Positions 22,462 to 32,550 of a stretch of 64,000 nucleotides of DNA are shown one piece after another. The translations under genes and the position numbers were made by a program. The stretch is from positions 50,525,639 to 50,589,638 of the forward strand of contig CM073595.1 in assembly GCA_037074705.1 (NCBI GenBank), written 5' to 3'. The first letter of the stretch is position 1, and each line of letters starts with the position of its first letter. The notes below the pieces were generated by a model. That model searched no databases. It had not been told where the DNA came from and saw only the letters and a program-made list of their open reading frames with translations. This stretch comes from Zhengitettix transpicula (lineage: Eukaryota; Arthropoda; Insecta; Orthoptera; Tetrigidae).

Positions 22462-22757
22462 AGGCGTTTCCGTATGGAAAGGGGAGGACAGGAACACGAT
22501 GGTCGAGGTTTAAATTCATTATCTCTAAAGGTTTACGAAATATTAACAAATTATTGGAAACAATATTTACTAAATTTATGACAAAAGTGATGGCGAAAAT
22601 TCATGAAATTTCATCGCCTCCCTCCCCCCCCCCCCGTAAATATGGTTTAAATAAGGCGTTGCCGTATGGCATGGGGGTTGGGGGGGCAGAAACACGTTGG
22701 TCAAGGATATAAATTCAATATCTTTAACGGTTTACGAAATATTAACAATTTATTGTC
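22462..22757 (+). repeat. Imperfect two-copy tandem duplication
   Basis: Copies 22462-22558 and 22654-22757 share AGGCGTTTCCGTATGG-like starts, ACACGRTGGTCRAGG and GGTTTACGAAATATTAACAA. The period is 192 bp. The second copy is preceded by a run of 12 C (22624-22635). Confidence 0.6.
22624..22635. repeat. Poly-C tract
   Basis: Twelve consecutive C within the tandem duplication region. Confidence 0.9.
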
Positions 22758-23520
22758 ATTATTATCGTCGTAAATAAGTAAATAATTTGTAGAAAGACAC
22801 TCGTTCAACAGAAACTATTCACGAAATCTAATGTTAACCTGGCAATAGGACGCGTACGAAACGATCAATAATAATTTCCGTTGATATTTCGATTCGTTCC
22901 TGATTTACAAGTGTAAAATAAATATAATTGAAAATAATAACTCATTTTTTATTTGTTTAGAACAGGCCTAATAGGAGCGTCAATTAATTTATTTGAGAAA
23001 TATTTAATACCTTAAATACATATTCTAATTCACAACAAAATTCTTGTACCAACAAGTTTACTCACGAAGATTTCTGAAATCACATCCTGTGAACGCAAAC
23101 CTATGAATTAATGAGATTACGAAGGTTTTGTAGCCTTATGAATTAAGCAGAAGTTTGATACCTTCTTTAAAATTGCAATAAATTTCTTTAGAACAGGGAA
23201 AATTAATGAGACGGTACTTTATTAAATTAATGGTACTTTATTAAAATAAGACCCGAAGACTTAAAAATAAATTTTCGACGGTGTAATGTCATCTTTCTTC
23301 AACGAAATCAAATTTATCACCTTGTTCTTGTGTATGCAAATGTAATGTGTCGTGACTATATGAAAATCTGAGTATGAAAGTTTAACTTTCTATTAATAAA
23401 TCATGAATTTTTTTTAAAAAAAGAAAAATTTTAAGACAATAATGTTTATTATCAGTGAATGCAGAAATACTTTAATCAACTTTGACCGATTTCATTTGAT
23501 GTTGTTCTTTAATTTGTTAA
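22758..23520. other. AT-rich stretch, no feature
   Basis: No supported gene or repeat. AT-rich with short oligo-A and oligo-T runs. Confidence 0.45.
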
Positions 23521-23803
23521 GTTGTAATGACGGCAAGATTGTTGCAAAATTGTTGAAAAATATTCTTATGGAAAAATATGTTCTCCACGTTCGTGCATTG
23601 ACCTCATTGTTTCATTTTTTATTTCAGTTCACGTAAATACTCTATTTCATGATTATTTCCATTCCAGTCATTTACAGTTCTTTAAAATATTGATCTGGAG
23701 AAAAGGCCAATTAAATTTATGACAAACTGGCAAAAAATAGGTGAATAAAACAGCCAAATTTGTCAGAAATAATTTCAAAACATAAAAATTAGCGCGACGT
23801 TTC
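23521..23803 (-). repeat. X repeat, copy 1
   Basis: This 283-bp segment is the reverse complement of 26297-26592 at roughly 75-80 percent, sharing GTAATGACGGCAAGATTGTT, TGATTATTTCCATT and GACAAATTTGGCTGTTTT (minus-strand sense). On the minus strand it begins at GAAACGTCGCG, the end of a hammerhead-like core. Similar short frames on both copies (AKLL.NILM.K.VL.VRALTS) arise because the DNA is a repeat. No coding function is claimed. Confidence 0.7.
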
Positions 23804-23827
23804 CACCTTAATCTTGTAAAGTAGGTG
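23791..23827 (-). ncRNA. Decayed hammerhead-like end of X copy 1
   Basis: On the minus strand: a 5-bp stem CACCT/AGGTG, then GAAAC, GTC, GCGC. The CTGANGA box upstream of the stem is not recognisable. The motif therefore keeps only the stem II, GAAA and cleavage-site half. Confidence 0.3.
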
Positions 23828-23930
23828 AAGAAGATGGCGGTGCAAGCCATCGAAACGTTGTGTTCAGCAAACTACGCTACCCGGTTGGAATCCCGAGAAA
23901 ACTTCATCCAGCAACTACACCGGGAAAACC
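23821..23930 (+). repeat. P module, copy 1
   Basis: Short module that starts at a hammerhead-like core (23825-23862) and continues to CCCGGTTGGAATCCCGAGAA, ACTTCATCCAGCAACTACAC and CGGGAAAAC. The same order is found at 57450-57560 and, reversed, at 58691-58800. It abuts X copy 1 head to head, so two hammerhead-like ends point away from each other here. It may be the end of a Penelope-like or SINE-like retroelement; no reverse transcriptase is present. Confidence 0.6.
23825..23862 (+). ncRNA. Hammerhead-like core, P copy 1
   Basis: GTGAAGA (a one-base variant of CTGANGA), one extra A, then a perfect 6-bp stem II GATGGC/GCCATC with 7-base loop, then GAAAC, GTT, GTG. C3 is changed to G and the cleavage triplet is GTT. 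The strong stem II directly before GAAAC argues for past or present RNA structure. Confidence 0.4.
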
Positions 23931-24689
23931 TACGTTCCTTTTTGATAGATTTGCTATTTTTAATATTATTATGTACTAACGAATTTAATACTTGAACGGG
24001 AATAAACTTAAAAACGGCTGTATTTGCATATTTTTTTATTTTCTCAGTGTAGATCATTGGCTATAGATTTTACCGATTTTCGAATGGAAAGTGTTGGGTG
24101 GTTACAGGGAAGTCGAAATTCAAATTAGTAGTACACTTTTAGGGAGACTAATCATATCCAAACTGCTACGGCTGTCGCTCACGTCACTGGCTGAGCAAGC
24201 ACCAATCAAACATTTCCACGTCAACTGGTTATTAAAATTTTATGGTTTGCTAATATATATATATATATATTGAATGTTTTCATATCCTGTATTCTAAGTG
24301 ATGAATGGATTCCGTACTGTTTTTTTCTTATACCACTCTCTCGTTTATCCAGCGCACCACTGGACTCATCTCTCGTTTTTTTCTTGGCAACGTTTCAATC
24401 TCTCGCGACAGTTCCTGTCAGTTCGTAGAATCGGCGTCCCGGATGGAAATTTTGCAAACTATTTGTAATGTATCACGTCGCAGTTTATTTGAGCGCATCG
24501 CTCCGCTGCAAGGTGATGCCAGTCGTCGTCCGATTGCCAAAGCGTGAAGTGCCCTTCTGACGGCTGGAATGCCTCAGTAACCCGATCTTGCCTGTTAATA
24601 CCGACCCGACACCAGCTCATCCGAGAGCGCGTGCACAGCTGCTTATCCCTCGAGGGCCTCCATACCGTCCCAAAAATCGAATAACGGAT
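23931..24689. other. Mixed stretch with (AT)n
   Basis: No gene. Contains the (AT) tract at 24252-24270. From about 24400 the sequence is richer in GC and may include the body of the tRNA-like repeat read on the minus strand from 24772; its far end cannot be set from one copy. Confidence 0.35.
24252..24270. repeat. (AT)n microsatellite
   Basis: A 19-bp pure AT tract. Confidence 0.9.
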
Positions 24690-24772
24690 GTGGGACTCGA
24701 ACACCGACTCTCAGGAATTCCCCCGAGGAAAGGTAATCCGAACCTTTCAAGGAATCACTGGTTTAGCTAAGT
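24690..24772 (-). repeat. tRNA-like head of a decayed SINE
   Basis: On the minus strand, TTAGCTAAACCAGTG resembles a tRNA A-box region and, about 65 bases later, GGTGTTCGAGTCCCAC matches a B box (GGTTCGANNCC). The spacing fits a tRNA-derived pol III promoter with a somewhat long middle. Arms of the cloverleaf are not well paired, so it is a SINE head or tRNA pseudogene, not a tRNA gene. A second copy is not seen in the window. Confidence 0.5.
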
Positions 24773-26269
24773 GACATTTATGTTACATATTCCGGTCTGA
24801 TTTATTGACCTGATCGGGCGGTGAATAGATGGTAAATAACATTGGTCAACGGACCAAGAAAACCAGCATACAAAAGAAGAAAGAAAGAACGTGTAAAGTT
24901 TACGTCAATAAAACCGTACGGCCGGGAGAGAAGTCGAGAAAATTACTACGCTTCCTAATAATACTTTAAAATGTGACGAATACTAGAAACGTTTAAAAAA
25001 GAAGCAACTCGTGGACAATTGGTTGGAAATTCTTATTTGTTTTAGGATCTGATTAGCTAAAAACGTACTTAAACAAAAGTATAAAAGAACATCTGTAGTC
25101 CTGGTAAAGTAATTAAAGAGGCTGAAAAGACCAGGCTAACATTGTTTTATATCTATATATATCTATTTCCCGCCTCGCCACAGACGATTTCTCATTCTTT
25201 AGTTTACTTCGTGTGATCCTCTATTTTAGAATTCCCTTATTATACACAATCGAGAATTGGATTAAACATTCTGACTAATGCGTCTGTGTTTTACGTCAGC
25301 TTATTTCACCGGAAATAATAACATTTTACCAGTATCTCATTTTCTACCGGCCGTCCATTGATTTAACCGAGACAAAATCAGGAATAATTATTCAATGGCC
25401 AGTTGAAATTCTGTGGCATTCCCTGGGCGCGTTCGATTTCAGTCCTGCACAATGACTTTCTCTGTACATAACAAACATTCACGATATTTTATCCTGAGCA
25501 CATTGACCCATTGAATATTAAATTCTGATGGTCAATTAAAAATTTTTAAACAAATATTCTAGCTTTGAACATTAAAGTGGTGACCGCTTTCTTATTACGT
25601 AATAACCCTTTATGAATTCGAACGTTAATTATACAGTCCCGCTTTAGATCAATTAACGACATGCTTCTAATCTGCACCTCTTCACGTAAGTGTTGGAACA
25701 CAAACTGCAGTGAATTCATACTCGTATTGCTAGTGCATTAGAATTTGGCGTCTGCTTTCAGTGGCTTCAGGTGTTTGCGAAGTGGCGCTATTAGCAGCCT
25801 GCAGATAAACAGAAAGCTCAGGACTGTTTATTCCTTGTAAGAAGGTTATATTAGCTATTAAGTCACCCACGAAATCGGATGCCTCAATTATGCTGCAATT
25901 TCGTATTAAGAGAGGAGCTTTGTAGGGTTCCGGTAATCTATCTCATTAAGATCTCAGATTCATATTTAATTTAATGAATTATTTCAAGGTTATACGGAAT
26001 ATTAAATTCCGGTAAATTAAATCAGTTTTCGGTTAAAAGAACAACATTTTTATAACTGCAATCATTATTCTGAGGTCGGTGTGAATAAACGGATCTTTTT
26101 TCTCTTTTTTGTGTCTTTGGTGTCCGGATATAAAATTCCGTTCAGTGAGTGCTGATTATTTAGAGGACTCCTACTTGCTTTTAGAAAGATATTTGAGCGT
26201 TGCCTGAGTTTCTAGCTTATAATTTGTGTACAATTTCCGAGGCATGGTCTATCTTCAATGTTCGTTGTA
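24773..26269. other. Gene-free stretch
   Basis: About 1.5 kb of AT-rich DNA without supported features, apart from short AT-alternating runs near 25150. Confidence 0.4.
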
Positions 26270-26307
26270 CACCCGATGACGTCCAAAATTCAGGACGAAA
26301 CGTCGCG
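26270..26307 (+). ncRNA. Hammerhead-like core, X copy 2
   Basis: CCGATGA (26273-26279; one change from CTGATGA), one extra C, stem II GTCC/GGAC around an 8-base loop, GAAAC (26297-26301), GTC (26302-26304), then GCG. This is the closest match in the window to the animal type I hammerhead pattern; schistosome hammerheads have CTGATGA, GTCC...GGAC, GAAAC. Stem I is weak (CAC against GCG), and the extra base before stem II is a departure from the consensus. Confidence 0.45.
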
Positions 26308-26592
26308 TTAATTTTTATGTTTCGAAATTATTTCTGACAAATTTGGCTGTTTTTATTCATTAATTTTTTGCCAGTTTATCATAAAAGTAATTGGCCGTTT
26401 CTCAAGATTAATGTTTCACGGTTTTCTGTAAAGAACGGTAAAAGACCATAATGGAAATAATCATGAAGTAGAGTATTTACGCGAAATGAAATAAAAAAAT
26501 GAAAGAATGAGGTCAATGCACGAACGCGGAGAACGTTTTTTTGCATTAAAATATTTTGCAACAATTTTGCAACAATCTTGCCGTCATTACAG
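26297..26592 (+). repeat. X repeat, copy 2
   Basis: Opposite-orientation partner of 23521-23803. Starts GAAACGTCGCGTTAATTTTT, continues through AAATTATTTCTGACAAATTT and GGCTGTTTTTATTC, and ends near GCCGTCATTACAG. The two copies are about 2.5 kb apart and inverted. The 100-codon minus-strand frame 26379-26681 is a translation of this repeat. Confidence 0.7.
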
Positions 26593-27117
26593 CTATTAAC
26601 ACTTCGAAGAGTAGACTTGTTAAATTTTATTACACATGAGAAATATTGGTTAATCAAACGTTTAGTTACGTAGATCGTCACTGAAATGCAGCGAAGGAAA
26701 TTATCTAAAGTACACGAAAAGGAAAGTGAATTACGTTACATTATTATTAAGAAGCTTTAAAACAGACTAATAATAATTAATATCAGTTAAAACACATCAG
26801 TTCGTTTCCACTGTCTGAATTCGAAATTTATAAGCGTTTATTCGAGACAATGAAATGTTAAATATGTTAACGATAGTAAACAAGTTTTCACCACTGTTAT
26901 GACTGTCTTTGTCTTGACGAATAGGGAGAAAAATTTTGTTGTCCTCGTCCCTGCGAGGAGTTGTGACTATGTGCCACGGCTATAAAGCAAGGTGCTCGAA
27001 ATCATGTTTTATTCAAGAGCATTTAAAAATTAAACTCATGCAAGTTTCCTGCCTGTCTAAATATATCTGTGTGCTGTTAGGTCCCTCTTCAACAGATGCA
27101 GATGAACGTTCCGAATG
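26593..27117. other. Stretch ending in poly-A
   Basis: No gene supported. Its last part runs into a 19-base A tract, so a retroposed sequence with a tail could lie here on the plus strand. No target duplication or recognisable source could be found. Confidence 0.35.
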
Positions 27118-27136
27118 AAAAAAAAAAAAAAAAAAA
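27118..27136 (+). repeat. Poly-A tract (19 A)
   Basis: Nineteen consecutive A following CCGAATG. Could be the tail of a retroposon inserted in plus orientation, or a simple homopolymer. Confidence 0.8.
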
Positions 27137-27383
27137 TCTCGTTATAAAAAATGACGCGTGAAAGTTTTAGTGCCTATGGGGTCAACCCATGCCAAGTGAC
27201 CAAATTCTCAAATAAAACTTTTAGTGAAGATCTCCAATCTTTCTGAAATTTCGTGTAGGGACAGATAAGTGTCGTAGAGAATTTTGTGTAAAATTTCACC
27301 TTCATAAGTAGTATAGAGGGGGCGCCAGGGCCTCTTGAAAAAAGTTACCTGTGCAATTCAACCTTGCACGTGAATAGATTGTG

Positions 27384-28379
27384 AAGTTTGAAGTACTATT
27401 ATTGTAGTAGCTAGCTTCCTGAAAAATGGCAACCAGAGACAACTATTTATGCTGTACACGATGGTTGCAGTTCCAAGGTTGAAAAAGTTTTAGTTTTATT
27501 GCTGATATCTCACAAAGTTGCTAAAAAAACCGTCACGTCAATTTTAGGTAGATTTTTCGGGCTTATAACTTTGAAACAAGACGTTCTATAAACTTATGCT
27601 TTGGTAAGCTGACTAAACCCATTACTTATTTTAAACTGCCAAAGAAGCAGCTTTCAAGCTCACTTTGTTCTCAAGATGTATGTTAGTTAATATGAGGTTC
27701 AAATTTAATGTGTCAAATTTTGTGAATTTTCAAACCCAAATTACAAAAAACCATTTGCTACAATCAAGTTCATTTTTTACCATTGGAAAGAGAAGACTTT
27801 TTTCTTTTATAGTCATCAATTTTTATTTTAGAGACTCATCATTTAAGGTCTCCAGCATAAAGGTCACTCATGCGCCACTGATGCACGTTCTAACAAATTG
27901 GCAAGTTCCAAGTACTATTGTTGTGGAACTGCCGCAACCAGCTTACTGAATAATGACAATAAGAGACAACTATTTATACTGTACACGATGGTTGCAGTTC
28001 CAAGGTTTAAAAAGTTTTACTTTTATTGCTGTTATCTCACAAAATTGCTCAAATAATCTGTCACATCAATTTGGAGCATATTTTTCATTTCTTACAATTT
28101 TGCAACAAAACCTTCCAGAAACTTATGCTTTGTTGAACTAACCAAACCCATTACTTATTTTAAGATACCAAAGTAACAGCTATTAAGCCCACTTAGTTGT
28201 CAAGATATACGCTATTAAATATGACTTCCAAATTTGACGCGTCAAATTTTGTGCATTTTAACACACAAATAGCAAAAAACCTTTTGTTACAATCAATTTA
28301 TTTTTGTTACCATTGGAAAGAGCAGACTTTTTTCTGTTAGAGTCATCTTATTTCACTTTTGAGACTCGTCATTAAGGCC
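27384..28379 (+). repeat. Old two-copy tandem duplication
   Basis: Copies 27384-27848 and 27903-28379, period 519 bp. They share AGAGACAACTATTTATRCTG, TACACGATGGTTGCAGTTCC, AACCCATTACTTATTTTA, CAAATTTTGTG, TACCATTGGAAAGAG and GAGACTC. Divergence is roughly 20 percent with several indels, so the duplication is not recent. Frames inside it (27665-27949, 27953-28141) are not conserved between the copies, which argues against coding. The 5' flank (27140-27380) may belong to the same dispersed repeat. Confidence 0.7.
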
Positions 28380-28920
28380 AAAAAAATTACTTTGAAAACT
28401 CCAACAATGGGCTCCAACAAAGGCCAGTCTAATCAACAATGAGGTTGCCTTGCCTGGCTATGGGGCGTGGATTTTAACAGTAACTTTTAACTACTCCGAG
28501 AGTTTTGAAATTTCTCTCCCCTCTTACTCCTACCTTAAGCTCCTCTTAAAAAATTAACAACTTTCTACTGTTCGTTTCAAATCGTTGACATTCCGAGTCC
28601 TTCTTCCACGTTGCATACATTTGTCCTTCTCTAACTCAAGGCAAATAGGTTCTCTTTAGGATATATCCAATTCCAAATAATGAATCTCATTATTGAACTG
28701 TTTTTTTCTTCTCTTATTTTATACTTCTTAATTGTTTACCCTTTTGGGTACTTACTCAGAAGCGAATTCCGAAGTTTTCAATGTATAAACCATATACTAG
28801 CACAATTTGATATATCAGATATATCCGCATCTCCTCTTTCAGTACCTTTCCAATGCTATCAATGGAAAGTGAACACTATGTGGATTGCCCTATACATAGA
28901 CTGTCTTCTTACCTGATGAA
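28380..28920. other. Gene-free stretch
   Basis: AT-rich, no supported gene. A 78-codon hydrophobic frame at 28680-28916 reflects T-rich composition. Confidence 0.4.
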
Positions 28921-28988
28921 GATCGTTTCAAGGTCGTTCCAAGGACGTTCCAAGGTCGTTCCAAGGTCGTTTCAAGATCGATTCTAGG
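28921..28988 (+). repeat. 11-bp minisatellite
   Basis: About six units of GTCGTTCCAAG with variants GATCGTTTCAAG, GACGTTCCAAG and ATCGATTCTAGG; the central units are nearly identical. Confidence 0.8.
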
Positions 28989-30653
28989 TAGTTTGAATTT
29001 TATGTACCTTTCGGGAATGCAATCAAAATAATTTCCCATATATGGTCGTTTAATATGTGACGGATTTTATGGACGAAAATTATTATTTGTCTTTCTTCCA
29101 TTTACTTAATGACCCAGTCTTACCTATCAAATTTCAGTTCCCTTTCAGTTCTGATCTGACGAGTTCCAGTTGAGTTCAGCTGTACCAGCCACTCTCTGTT
29201 CTTACAGCATTCTGTAGACGTTTAACAAATATAGTAAGAATTTGTATAAAATACATGGTTAATTACAATCTATAATACTGTTTCAAAAAGTACATATCAA
29301 GTAAACTGTTTATATTACAATACACTCAGAAAACGACCTTCGTACAGACAAATTTAAAATATTTTCCATAGATGGAACATTAAACTGACTAATCTCGTAT
29401 ATTAACAGAAATGAAATATCGAGGAATAGACACTTTTATTTTATTTTGGAAATGTTGAGGGTACTAGTTAAATGATTAATTGTCACGATGAATGATTCCT
29501 GTTATAATTGTTAAACATTAGAATATTTTCGAAATGAGAGTTTTCGTATTTGGCACAAGTATTTAATAAATATTTCAGGAGTTGTGACACATTTAATGAA
29601 ACCTACATACAAAGTTGCGCGTAACATTGTGCTTCTGTCGCCACTGAATCCAATCCCGCGTCAGATGGGAGACATAATGAAAACATTAAATAGCTGGAAA
29701 TTCTCTAAGTATATTTTTGGACGATTAATAGCAAAGCGATCCCGGTGGGCACCGCGCAACTTTCAAACAATTCTGATTCGTACAAGCCACTTTGGCTTTC
29801 AGCCACTTGAACCAATGTGCTCTGTAAATGCTCCATCGAGACGTGATTTTTGTACTGCATCTACAGTGTTATTCCAGAAGTTATGTTTTTGAGAGGAAAT
29901 TCTTGATTTTTTTGGATAACACATCTGATTGCTGTGATCCAAACCAGGTTTAAATATTCTTCTGCGGTTACATTACTTTCTACGTTGTATGAATTTGTGC
30001 TAATTATTTACTTGATTGAGATACGTTTCTGTTTCTGTACCAATAGTGAGACAGAAGCGAAACGGATCGTCTCCATCCACAAAAGAAAGCCACACCCCAC
30101 TCTGCAGAACCGAGACTGATTTTATTCACACATAGTTGAAAAATCACGATCACGCCGTAGAATACTTTACTTCTACTAACTGAATAGTAGGACGATCCTT
30201 GATTAAATCGGAATTCGAAAAAAAATAGGCATATTATTGTTGTTTGATAGTCTGATTTTACAAGGAATAATCGAAATAAGGTGTTCTATTCTGCTTGTTA
30301 GGTTATTCACCGTTGACAATATAAATACTTTGCTCGAAAATATAATTTAAATTCTCTCTTTATTGTCCGTCGAAATTAAGGAAAGATCTAGGAACTATCA
30401 GGAACATTTTCCAAAAATTATTATTATTTTGTTTCTTTTGGTTTCTCACAGATATTATTTTACATATTGGAGTGGTGCTTCATGTTAATTACTTTACCTT
30501 TAATAGTGATGTAACTGAATAATTTTATGTTTATATCGGGCTTATTAGATTTTGTATGTGAGAAGTCGTGAATGGGTGCCATAGATAAGGGTAGTGAACT
30601 TTGATGAAAGTCAATGATCTTAAATTTAGAATTGGTAGATTAATCTTACAATA
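28989..30653. other. Gene-free stretch before mariner
   Basis: AT-rich. The 102-codon frame at 29584-29892 is the longest here but shows no domain, signal or biased codon use. No repeat recognised. Confidence 0.4.
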
Positions 30654-30679
30654 CCACTGTAATCAAAAAGTAAGGTGAA
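30654..30679 (+). repeat. mariner left terminal inverted repeat
   Basis: CCACTGTAATC...GTAAGGTGAA, preceded by the target TA. Confidence 0.85.
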
Positions 30680-30847
30680 ATTGTCATTTAAAACTCCCGG
30701 GTATTAGGAAGGCAGGTAATTTTTTTTTCCTAGGTTGGTAGGACTGTCTATGATATTTGCCAAGCGTCTGTTTGCTAAAAGGTTTAATTATCTCCGAGTT
30801 ACACGTGTTTTTGTAAACAACCAAAAGTGAATTTTTCGATTTTTGCA

Positions 30848-31840
30848 ATAGGTGATTTTGTTGAGCAAAGAACTTGCATCAAATTTTGTTTGCGGAACGA
30901 ATATTCTTTTGCGGACACGTTGAAATTGTTGCGAAGGCCTTTGGTGATCGAACTATGGCACAAAAAAAACGTTTAAAATTGGTACAACGAGTTCAAAGAG
31001 GGCCGAGAACGCGTTGAAGACGAACCGCGCTCTGGACGACCATCAACGTCTACCGACGAGGGCCACGTCCAAAATATCAAAGATTTGGTGCTTGAAAATC
31101 GTCGATGGACAATTAGAGATCTCGCTGATAGAGTTGGAATATCATTTGGCTCAGCCCAAACCATTTTGAAGAATGTTTTGTGTCTCAAACGCGTCAAGTC
31201 TCGATTGGTGCCAAAATCGTTCAATTTTTTGGAAAAAAAAGCGTCGCGTTGATGTGTGTGAAACTTTGCTGTCTGACTATCAGGACCTCTTTAAATTAAT
31301 CATTACTGGAGACGAGACTTGGCTTTACGCATACGACCCTGAAACCACCGACCAATCCAGCGAATATCTTTGATTATCGTGGCGTGGTGCACTATGAATT
31401 CCTTCCGCCGGGCCCCAACTGTCAACAAAGAATATTATTTGAGCGTTATGCGTCGTTTGCGCGAAGCTATTCGTCTGAAACGGCCGGAATTATGGGCGAA
31501 CAACTCTTGGTTCCTTCATCACGATAATGCACCATGTCATACTGCATTGGTTCTTCGCGACTTTTTTGCCAAAATATCGATTCATATCGTTCCGCAACCA
31601 CCGTATTCGCCTGATTTGGCTCCGTGCGACTTCTGTCTATTCAGCAAACTCAAAAGGCCAATGCGGGGACGCCGTTTTGACACGATTGAGGAGATAAAAA
31701 CCGAATCGAAGAAGGTCTTGAAGGCTATACCGGAAAAAGACTATTCCAACTGTTTCGAGGACTGGAAAAAGCGCTGGAAAAAGTGCGTTTTATCGTACGG
31801 GGATTACTTTGAAGGGGATGAAATTGATTTGGAAGAATAA
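30848..31840 (+). pseudogene. mariner transposase pseudogene
   Basis: Encodes a broken mariner DD34D transposase, the enzyme that cuts and pastes the element by binding its terminal repeats. Visible in order: an N-terminal helix-turn-helix region (EQRTCIKFCLRNE), KEGRERVEDEPRSGRPSTST, a second helix-turn-helix-like part (TIRDLADRVGISFGSAQTIL), the first catalytic Asp in TGDETW (31311-31313), the second in HHDNAP (31523-31525) and the third in YSPDLAPCDF (31628-31630). Exactly 34 residues separate the last two. Damage: the expected ATG reads ATA; there is a frame change and an in-frame stop near 30955-30985, a frame change at an A-run near 31240, an apparent deletion of roughly 25 codons near 31368, and another frame change near 31400. 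The last 156 codons are open and end in TAA at 31840. Confidence 0.9.
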
Positions 31841-31867
31841 ATAAAGAATTTATATTTTATAAAAAAA

Positions 31868-31893
31868 TTCACCTTACTTTTTGTTCACAGTGG
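31868..31893 (-). repeat. mariner right terminal inverted repeat
   Basis: Reverse complement of the left repeat with two mismatches; followed by the target TA. Confidence 0.85.
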
Positions 31894-32550
31894 TAAGGTT
31901 TCGCCGGAGAACTACACTAATATAATCATAAAATTATTTACTCTGCTTAACTTACTTGAGTTCGGATAAGAATTTGATGACGTTTGGTATCCACACATGT
32001 TAAGTATAAAAATGTAATGCTTATGCATGGTTGTGCCGGGAATGTATGAGCGAGCGTAACTTATTTTGGATAAGATCTTATTTCGCGGAAACGCCGAGAA
32101 GAATCGAAGACGATCTCTGTTAGGAATCTCGGGATGTTTCGGCAATATATCAAAACACGGCTGAAGTTGGAGAAGGCTCGCCGCATTCCAGCCATTCGTC
32201 AAGAGGCCCTCGATGTGTGCGGGATATTTATCTGCCCTTTGCAATTAGATCGTCTGTTTTCTATGCCATTTCGAAATCGACAGCACACGCGAAGCACGCG
32301 CCGGCACAAAGGATCGGACTTCGATGCCCGGCATCCGGATGTTCACATCAAAGAGCTCTAACTCCTGCACGCCGTGCCATTACTTCTATCATCAGCCACA
32401 GAAATTCAATTCATTACTTACTGGTTTCAAAGCATTACGGCTACTTTTTACATATATGTACATATTTTGCAGCGAATGAAATAAATCTCAGGGCTACTTT
32501 TAAACATTATATAGAAAGAAAGACATATTAGAATTTCTCTGTGAATAATT
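31894..32550. other. Gene-free stretch
   Basis: Contains the second copy of the short B-box-like repeat (32311-32353). The overlapping frames of 75-110 codons (31912-32244, 32134-32361, 32217-32531) contradict each other and show no domain. Confidence 0.4.
32311..32353 (+). repeat. Short dispersed repeat, B-box-like, copy 2
   Basis: GGATCGGACTTCGATGCCC then GGCATCCGG and ACATCAAAG, matching 10649-10693. The centre resembles a pol III B box. Confidence 0.35.

Larger units (their letters stand above)
30654..31893 (+). mobile_element. mariner transposon, full-length ends, dead
   Basis: A 1240-bp Tc1/mariner-superfamily element. Terminal inverted repeats of 26 bp (30654-30679 and 31868-31893), CCACTGT...AAGTAAGGTGAA, match at 24 of 26 positions. 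It is flanked by TA on both sides (30652-30653 and 31894-31895), the target duplication of this superfamily. The length is slightly below the usual 1.3 kb, explained by an internal deletion in the transposase. One degraded transposase reading frame fills the middle. The well-matched ends suggest that it could still be mobilised in trans if a matching transposase existed elsewhere; this is inference. Confidence 0.9.

Noticed and set aside
24690..24772. Functional tRNA gene
   Set aside because: A and B boxes are recognisable but the acceptor, anticodon and T stems do not pair well; a SINE head or pseudogene is more likely.
28921..28988. CRISPR-like array
   Set aside because: Units of 11 bp are directly adjacent without spacers, in eukaryotic DNA; it is a minisatellite.
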